From Delphinapterus leucas (Eukaryota > Chordata > Mammalia > Artiodactyla > Monodontidae): DNA of 64,000 bases. Shown piece after piece: positions 59,500 to 64,000 of the stretch (the first letter of the stretch is position 1; each line of letters begins with the position of its first letter). The position numbers and the translations under genes are program-made. The notes under the pieces are model-generated. The model searched no databases. It saw only the letters and a list, made by a program, of their open reading frames with translations, and was not told the origin of the DNA. Location: NCBI RefSeq assembly GCF_002288925.2, contig NW_022098026.1, positions 18,617,823 to 18,681,822 of the forward strand, in the 5' to 3' direction.

Positions 59500-62400
59500 T
59501 TATTTTTAAATTTTTTTCATGTGCTTTAGAACCAGCTTAGAGCAGAGAGAAATGTGGAGAAAATGCATTTTTCTTCTCCATGTCTTTTCTGGACTAAGTT
59601 ACTTTCCTTCCCTAAATCAAGCTTTGTTTACTGGTGATAGTACATCTCCTCTCTAGTTCAGGCTGACATTTCACTCATACTGTGGGTACTACTCCAAGAC
59701 CCCTAATTAAGGATTTTAAACCTATTTCTCTTTTTTCTGGCCACCTCATGAGTCTCACTCAGGGACGGCTCTTTTCTGCTACATTGAGCATTTTTCTTTA
59801 GGTTCATGGTTAAGTATAAGTACTTATATACTTATACCTTATACAAGATACCTTAGAATTGCTTGCTTTTCTTACCTATATTGTGAGAGAGAAAATAAAC
59901 CTTGAAAATCATGTCTTGCAGGAGGTGTGAGAAATTACTGAATTTTAAAATTTTGTGTGTTTTGACAATTTAAACTCCGGGCATTGTTGGATATGATATT
60001 TATCCAAAGAAATTGTCAGATGTTTTTTAAAATGATGTACTCCTTTGAAGCCCTGTGCAAGTCAGTTGGCTTAATGAATACTTTTTTGTTCATTAGTATT
60101 TTCATTTGCTTTTTGGACATTGTGTTGAGCCTATAACATTTAAGACTTATGCATTGTTTTCAATTATGAGAATGTGTTAGACGTTACTAGGCTTCTTAAG
60201 AAGATAGAATTCTTAATGCTATTTTAACCAAAAAAATTGAAGTTGAAAATATTTTTTTCTTTAAGATTCTTTGAGATTTTTAAAGAAAATTAAGAATTAA
60301 GGGCATTTCAAGAAGAATTTTTAACAAGTCTTTTCTAAATTATAAATGTAATATATAAAATAGCTAAAACAATATGAAATGTATTCAGTAGATTTTAAAG
60401 CCTGCCCATTGTAAAGGTTTACATATACTTCCAGACTTTCCCTTGTAGTTATATAAATACTTGTATATGTTTGAATATACATGATTTTTTTAAATGAAAT
60501 TATATCATTTATACAAATTATAATTTTCTTTTTTTCACTTAATTTATTGTGGCCATCCTTCCATAACAGGATATGTTGATCTTTCTCCTTCTTTAAGGGT
60601 AAGATAATATTCTGTTGCTTGGATGCACCACAGTTTATTTTACCAATGGCTTATTGAAGGATTTTTACGTTATTTCCAATTTTTTTGATATCACAAATAA
60701 TGCTGTAGTTCATATCCATGTATATCTATAACTTTTCTTGCTTGTGCAAGTATCTTCATAGGACAGATTCCTAGAAAGTGATATTACTGGGTCAGAGGAT
60801 ATTTTTGCATTCAAAATTTTGATTGCTTTTATCAAAGTGGTCCCTCAAGTTTATGCCAGTATACATTCCTATCAACAGCTTTCCTCAGTCTTCTTTTGGT
60901 CAATTTCATAGTTTGTGTTCATTCAATATTATCAATAAGTTGTGCGGTAGCTCTTTATAAATGATATAAATTCATTGGGTGTTAATTTTTCCAGTTTTTA
61001 TTTTGCCTTAACTTTATTTATGGTGTCTTTAATTATATAGAAATTTTTATTGGAATTAAAAATGTTTAATATCACATTTACTAATTTTTTACTTTATAGC
61101 TTTTGTGATTTGGTCTCATGCTTAGAAAAACCTCCTCTACATCAGCAATAGAAAAATACTACATAGTATAATAGTACTTTTCAGATTTCATTTAAGTCTA
61201 CCTGGTATTTATTTTTGTAAATGGTGTGAATTTGAGATCTTACCTAATTTTCAAATAATCAGTTTCTGAACAATATTTATGAAATAAGCCCTCCTATATC
61301 CACTGATTTGAAATGTCACCTTTATCATATATTGAATTCACAGATGATCTAAGTTTTTATTGTTTGCCGCTATTACATATCCTTGATAAAATTATCTTTT
61401 TTCTTTGCAAGTATCATACTATCATACTGTTGTAATTGAATAGCATCACAATATATTTTTTATCTTATTGGGCAAGTTTCCCTTTTTTTTGTTCTATAAA
61501 ATTTTATTGACTGTTTCTCATTTTCAGCAGTAACAGGTGGTGATATTATCAACAAAATTTTGTTGCAGTAGTCACTGATTCCTCACTGAATCTAGAGAAA
61601 AAGATTTATTGGCAACTTAGACTTACCATATTGCGAGTTCTGTAAGGACAGGAACTATGTTTTATTCCTTTCTGTCCCCCTAATGTCTGGCACATCATAA
61701 GCACATAATAAATACTAAATATGAGAATTAATTTATTTTAATTTACACTCTTGCCCCAGAAAATGGTTCTAGGTGGCTATTCAATCAAAGGAAGAAACTG
61801 TTGGATTGTTTGTTTTAATATTACAGAATAGCCCCTTCATTAGTACTGAAAATAGATAGGATCCTATACTAGAGATCTTATGCTGTGATTGTACTTTGAT
61901 AGAAATCTCATTCATTCATTACAGTAAGCATCATGTTAAGTTAACATTTGGAGTTAGGTAGAGGATAAATTAGTATTATGTGCACTGTAAAGATGAAAAG
62001 ACTAAAACATAGGTGTTATGCAATGGCCTTTTGACATTAGTGACAAAATTGAAATTATCAGCTTTGCATATGGAGATTATGCCATTTTGCCTTAGAGAAT
62101 AGTGTTTAGAAATGTAATTACAGTTTACACATTTATGCTTTTTCTTTCCCTGAACTGACTGATGCACACTGAAGGAATTGGCAAATTGTCAACTGCTGAT
62201 GGTAAAGCCTTTGCAGATCCTGAGGTACTCCGAAGACTGACATCTTCAGTAAGTTGTGCACTGGATGAAGCTGCTGCTGCACTGACACGGATGAGAGCGG
62301 AAAACAGCCACAATGCAGGACAAGTAGACACGTATGTGTTTAATGACTTCTGCTGGGTATTCAATTCAATATCTGGTTTTCATTTCTGAGGAAGTTACTT

Positions 62401-64000
62401 ATTCTAAAGGTTATAGTAGGAAACTCTAAACTGACTGCCTGAGTAATAATAAATGAAATGGGTTGTTTATGCAATAATCTAGGTCTGTGTTACTCAAATA
62501 TGGTCCATGGACTAGCAGCGTCAGCATCATAGAAATTCAGAATTTCAGACCCCATCTTGGATCTATTGAATCAGAATCTACCTTTGAACAAGAAACATTG
62601 GCTATTTGTATGCACATTAAAGTTTGAGATTCACTGATTTTGTTAGTCATTCTGCAGTAAAAATTTTACTTAGATTTTTACCTTCTATTTCATCTAGTCA
62701 CCTCACTGTTATCAAATAAAATTTTAAGACATAGGATTATATCCCAAATGTCTTTGGGAATCATTACATTAGTTTTAAAAATTGTGCATCTAATGCTGTA
62801 TAAAGTTTATTTAAAATTTAATATAAGAGTATGTTAGGACATTTTGAAAGATAAAAATGACAGCTGTTTTCATATTTATTTATTGCCTTTCTGGCTTGGT
62901 TCACATACATGAAAAATTAGTATTGCAGACAAATATTCAAATAATTTTCTTCTTACCATATCAGATTTTTCTATATATGACTAACCGTATATATTTAATG
63001 TAACTCGTTGTCATAGGACCTTGAGTCTTTCTTTGTTGGTTTTGTTTTCAGTCGCAGTCTGGCGGAGGCTTGTTCAGATGGGGATGTGAATGCTGTTCGT
63101 AAATTGCTAGATGAAGGCAGAAGTGTAAATGAACATACAGAAGAAGGAGAAAGCCTGCTGTGTTTGGCTTGTTCAGCCGGGTATTATGAATTAGCACAAG
63201 TAAGCAGAAATAATCTTTAGTGATCAAAATTGTGGAAGGGTTTTGATGTTTTGTTTATTTTTATCATTAATAAAAGAAATTATCATTAGAAGCCAAGGTC
63301 TTTCCTTTTTGGCAGTAGGTAAAATAGAAACTGATACATAATTAATTTTTGTTGTCTGTACATGCAACTTGGCATGGTCCGTTTTTTTCTGCCGCTTACT
63401 CAAAAATAGTCCTAATGAATAAGGAAAACATAGAAATAATAATAATATTTTAAAGTTGCCTTTAGAAATAATATACAAGTGTAATGAAAGATATTGATTT
63501 ATTTTCATTTCATCTAGATTATCCCAATTCTTTTAGTTTTTTTTTTTTTTTTTCCTGTTAGAGCAATTTTGGGAAATAGCCATGTGTTTACCAGTTAGTT
63601 TGTGTCTTGTGAGTATAGTTTTGCTGTTCTCTTGCTAAATAATCCTGAGCATAACACTAATTCTTTGACAGGAGCAGTTAAATTGTATAATTGGATGGTT
63701 AATGTGATTACCTACTTTACTTAAAGATTACTATGTAATGGTATTGTAAAATATAACATCTAACCAGGTGTTTTGAGCAGTGAACATCATTGGCATATTT
63801 TCCCAAAAGGTGATTATTTTTTATTTTTCCTTGCCTCCACTCTAAAAGAATATCTTCCCAGATTCAATATATTCTTTAGAAGTAATGTTAATTGTAAGAA
63901 TTGACAGTTTCTCTCTGTGTGCATATGTGTTTTAAAGGTATTGCTTGCTATGCATGCTAATGTTGAAGACAGAGGGAATAAAGGAGATATAACCCCCCTA
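35162..64000 (+). CDS. ANKHD1: ANKHD1 (MASK1) ankyrin-repeat and KH-domain protein, first five coding exons
   Basis: Joined coding exons: 35162-35455, 58005-58158, 62175-62331, 63052-63199 and 63938-64000 (continues beyond the window). They give 272 in-frame residues of a protein that is about 2540 residues in human. It is a cytoplasmic and nuclear scaffold, the orthologue of fly Mask, linked to receptor tyrosine kinase/SHP2 signalling and as a co-factor of YAP. Here we see the disordered Gly/Pro-rich N-terminus, an acidic SDEDEVSE patch, a helical linker and, from about residue 202, the start of the first ankyrin block ([19 protein letters not shown], then [19 protein letters not shown]). 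The second ankyrin block and the KH domain lie outside. The start ATG has A at -3 and matches the human N-terminus. All splice sites are GT-AG and no lesion is seen. Confidence 0.96.
38626..38831 (-). mobile_element. MER5A (hAT-Charlie MITE), antisense
   Basis: 'gtttctcaacagcaacgtatcgacatttggggccagata' to 'ggcaaaatcacccctggttgagaatcactgg' follows the MER5A reverse complement from end to end. The termini keep the (t)tctcaac / gttgagaa inverted pair of hAT elements. A DNA-transposon fossil, non-coding. Confidence 0.85.
38992..39515 (-). mobile_element. CHR SINE, long class, antisense, carrying a nested SINE
   Basis: T-rich start, 'ggctgcattgggtcttcgtttc' to 'cattggcagg', then the nested element, then 'ttcttaaccactgcaccacc' and gaagcccc. 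Long copies normally run without this break. Confidence 0.92.
39266..39473 (-). mobile_element. CHR SINE, short poly(A) class, nested, antisense
   Basis: Poly(T), gctgtacgcgggcctctcat, end gccaccagggaagccc. Duplication tggcaggcatatt (39253) and tggcaggcgtatt (39474), which lies inside the older SINE. This dates the short class as younger here. Confidence 0.93.
39791..40146 (-). mobile_element. CHR SINE, long class, antisense
   Basis: (TTTA)n start, 'ggctgtgttgggtcttcactgc', end gccaccagggaagcc. Exact duplication ctgtaacaatt at 39780-39790 and 40147-40157. Confidence 0.92.
40457..40793 (-). mobile_element. CHR SINE, long class, antisense
   Basis: (TTTA)n start, 'ggctgcgttgagtctttgttgc', end ccaccaggaaagtcc. 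A small deletion of the 'ctcattgcggtgg' unit. Duplication unclear. Confidence 0.9.
41187..41553 (+). mobile_element. CHR SINE, long class, sense
   Basis: gggacttcctggtggcgcag to an (AAATA)n tail. Exact duplication aaggcagtca at 41177-41186 and 41554-41563. Confidence 0.92.
42325..42437 (-). mobile_element. CHR-1-like SINE, antisense, inside L1
   Basis: 'ttttggccatgccgtgtggcatgtgg' and end ggaccgctggggaagtcc. The L1 words 'aaaatttac' and 'agaatttacc' flank it. Confidence 0.87.
43197..43325 (-). mobile_element. CHR-1-like SINE, antisense, inside L1
   Basis: 'ttttggccacactgcccagcttgtgg' and end accaccagggaattcccc. The L1 phrase 'atcctttg...cccattttt' is split around it. Confidence 0.87.
44261..44434 (-). 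mobile_element. tRNA-derived SINE with a longer A/T-rich 3' part, antisense
   Basis: Starts 'ttttcttttttaagtctttattggatttgttaccatattgc', then 'ttggccacaaggcacgtgggatcttagttccctgacc', end gaacaccagggaagtccc. Duplication ctaagtagatgtttct (44246) and ctaagtagatgcttct (44435). Confidence 0.88.
45690..45891 (-). mobile_element. CHR SINE, short poly(A) class, antisense, inside L1
   Basis: About 30 T, then cggtacgcgggcctttcgct and end gccaccagggaagcccc. A 'gctccggacgcgcaggctca' unit is missing between 'cacaggc' and 'ccagcggcc'. Confidence 0.92.
46166..46533 (-). mobile_element. CHR SINE, long class, antisense, inside L1
   Basis: (TTTA)n start, 'ggctgccttgggtctttgttgc', end ccaccagcaaagcccc. Duplication tggagtttt on both sides. 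Confidence 0.91.
46832..47189 (-). mobile_element. CHR SINE, long class, antisense, inside L1
   Basis: (TTTA)n start, 'ggctgtgttgggtcttcattgc', end accaccagggaagtcc. Exact 17-base duplication tgtgccattaaatttta at 46815-46831 and 47190-47206. Confidence 0.94.
49190..49950 (+). repeat. Sense L2 remnant
   Basis: 'ttagatatccgtgtggctaccctctctc', 'ccagttcaatcatgtcactcctttgg', 'aaaaggcttcccattcctta' and 'tatggcatacaaggttatttagg' are typical of sense L2. Confidence 0.6.
49960..50220 (-). repeat. Antisense MIR
   Basis: 'atgataataactactgcatactgagtg', 'cccaatttacagatgaggaaactgaagc', 'tctagtgatggagccacgatttgaa'. A second antisense MIR copy lies at about 50645-50860. Confidence 0.7.
51480..51670 (+). 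repeat. Sense MIR
   Basis: 'gtgtgagctttggaatctgaaac', 'gtgatcttgggtaagtcacttaac', 'tctgagtttcagtt'. MIR core in sense orientation. Confidence 0.7.
52570..52766 (-). mobile_element. CHR SINE, short poly(A) class, antisense
   Basis: Poly(T), gtggtacgcgggcctctaac, end gccaccagggaagccc. Duplication agtgatgattattc at 52548 and 52767, followed in both places by a T run. The second copy adjoins the next SINE. Confidence 0.93.
52781..53104 (-). mobile_element. CHR SINE, long class, antisense, tandem with the previous one
   Basis: T run, 'ggctgtgttgggtcttcgttgcc', end gccaccagggaagtccc. The younger SINE seems to have inserted at its T-rich end. Confidence 0.9.
54395..55235. repeat. Antisense L1 tail followed by a sense L2 end
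   Basis: 54395-54930: 'gtgctggacatttcatataaattgaattgtac', 'ttccattgtatggatataccacattttgtttatcc', antisense L1. 54955-55235: 'gcatccttcaaagcctagctcaaatgctac' and 'acttcaataaatattgga', sense L2/MIR-like. Confidence 0.55.
55882..56089 (-). mobile_element. CHR SINE, short poly(A) class, antisense
   Basis: tggggggtttttttgcggtacgcggg, end accaccagggaagccc. Exact 15-base duplication atatggcctgtgttt at 55867-55881 and 56090-56104. The T tract is broken by a G run. Confidence 0.94.
56208..56519 (-). mobile_element. CHR SINE, long class, antisense
   Basis: T/A-rich start, 'ggctgcattgggtcttcgttgc', a short internal deletion, end gcaccagggaagcccc. Confidence 0.9.
56938..57277 (-). mobile_element. CHR SINE, long class, antisense, inside an L1 tail
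   Basis: 'ggctgcgttgggtcttcgttgc' to accaccagggaagtac. Exact 17-base duplication ggcatgtgctttttaaa at 56921-56937 and 57278-57294. Confidence 0.94.
58005..58158 (+). CDS. ANKHD1: ANKHD1 coding exon 2
   Basis: The acceptor is taaacag and the donor gtactt. 51 codons plus one base: [20 protein letters not shown], through the acidic [13 protein letters not shown], to the helical [10 protein letters not shown]. It is essentially identical to human as I recall it. The remaining G joins GA of exon 3 to form Gly. Confidence 0.96.
58199..58339 (+). mobile_element. CHR-1-like SINE, sense, 40 bases after exon 2
   Basis: ggaataccctcgtggttcag to poly(A). Duplication aagactcca at 58190-58198 and 58340-58348. 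Confidence 0.9.
58523..58675 (-). repeat. Cetartiodactyl L1 3'-end fragment
   Basis: 'attgaagcatagttgatttacaatgttgtgttagtttcaggtgtacagcaaagtgattcag' is a very common L1-derived sequence of whales and ruminants, here in the T-rich-first orientation. Confidence 0.75.
58676..59023 (-). mobile_element. CHR SINE, long class, antisense
   Basis: (TTTA)n start, 'agctgtgttgggtcttccttac', end gccaccattgaagtccc. It interrupts the L1 fragment. Confidence 0.9.
59270..59353 (+). mobile_element. 5'-truncated CHR-1-like SINE, sense
   Basis: Begins mid-element at 'cattgcagggggcagaggtttgatccctggttgggg' and ends gtgtggcc plus poly(A). The 5' promoter half is absent. Confidence 0.75.
59466..59493. repeat. (TA)n microsatellite
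   Basis: About fourteen uninterrupted TA units. Confidence 0.95.
62175..62331 (+). CDS. ANKHD1: ANKHD1 coding exon 3
   Basis: The acceptor is ctgaag (its pyrimidine tract is weak and sits 20-30 bases upstream) and the donor gtatgt. It encodes [20 protein letters not shown] to [11 protein letters not shown], plus AC that joins T of exon 4 to make Thr. The segment [20 protein letters not shown] is helical and precedes the ankyrin repeats. Confidence 0.96.
62480..62640 (+). mobile_element. hAT-Charlie-type MITE remnant
   Basis: 'gtgttactcaaatatggtccatggactagcagcgtcagcatcat' to 'ttaaagtttgagattcactg' follows a common mammalian MER-type DNA transposon, with tcaaa / tttga ends. Exact subfamily not assigned. 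It lies in intron 3 (62332-63051). Confidence 0.65.
63052..63199 (+). CDS. ANKHD1: ANKHD1 coding exon 4, first ankyrin repeat begins
   Basis: The acceptor is tttgttttcag and the donor gtaagc. After T (Thr) the 49 codons read [40 protein letters not shown] and SAGYYELAQ. The pattern [20 protein letters not shown] is a canonical ankyrin helix pair, followed by the next repeat with [13 protein letters not shown]. Confidence 0.97.
63200..63937 (+). other. ANKHD1: ANKHD1 intron 4
   Basis: A T16 run lies at 63537-63553. No element or alternative exon is seen. Confidence 0.85.
63938..64000 (+). CDS. ANKHD1: ANKHD1 coding exon 5, 5' part cut by the window end
   Basis: Acceptor ttttaaag. 21 codons [20 protein letters not shown] plus L continue the second ankyrin repeat and begin the third, with the GDITPL turn typical of the repeat. 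The exon runs past the window. Confidence 0.95.

Larger units (their letters stand above)
58159..62174 (+). other. ANKHD1: ANKHD1 intron 2
   Basis: It contains a sense CHR-1-like SINE (58199), an L1 3' piece split by a long CHR SINE (58523-59040), a truncated SINE (59270), a (TA)n run at 59468-59493 and antisense L1 remnants at about 60330-61500. The remainder is AT-rich without recognised features. Confidence 0.8.

Overview
This is mammalian nuclear DNA, almost certainly from a cetacean. About forty insertions belong to the CHR family of tRNA-derived SINEs (Cetacea, hippo, ruminants). They include the long class with an (AAATA)n tail and the short class with a poly(A) tail and a '...gtaccgcaaaa' end, both typical of whales and dolphins. 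The gene order, SLC4A9 followed by ANKHD1 on the same strand, is that of human 5q31.3. There are no prokaryotic features, CRISPR arrays or RNA genes that I can support.

Region 1 (1-8600): the last ten recognisable coding exons of SLC4A9 (AE4, an anion exchanger of acid-base-transporting epithelia and salivary ducts), covering roughly the C-terminal 410 residues. Every exon keeps its reading frame, but the gene looks broken. One exon has lost both splice dinucleotides (AG to AA, GT to AT), the exon before it has a GC instead of a GT donor, another acceptor is probably AA, and the last exon has an in-frame TAG ten codons before the ancestral stop. This fits the published report that SLC4A9 was lost in cetaceans.

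Region 2 (8600-33900): an intergenic stretch with no gene I can identify. It holds layered repeats: a 5'-truncated sense L1 (15952-17888) with clear target-site duplications, antisense L1 pieces, an antisense MaLR (ERVL-type) internal fragment (about 22976-24780), L2 and MIR remnants, and many CHR SINEs. A 100-base run of N (16422-16521) marks an assembly gap.

Region 3 (33900-35850): a GC-rich, TATA-less promoter region with four CCAAT boxes, an ETS site, a CACGTG E-box, a CRE-like site and a GC box, leading into ANKHD1 exon 1.

Region 4 (35162-64000): the 5' part of ANKHD1 (MASK1), an intact gene. Five coding exons (35162-35455, 58005-58158, 62175-62331, 63052-63199 and 63938 to the window end) join in frame to 272 residues. 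These cover the Gly/Pro-rich N-terminus and the start of the first ankyrin-repeat block. Intron 1 is 22.5 kb and full of CHR SINEs and antisense L1.

The main biological message is the contrast between the two neighbours. SLC4A9 carries several independent lesions, while every ANKHD1 exon and splice site seen here is intact. I found no convincing sign of a previously undescribed biological system. Family comparisons come from memory of human proteins; no alignment or search was run.
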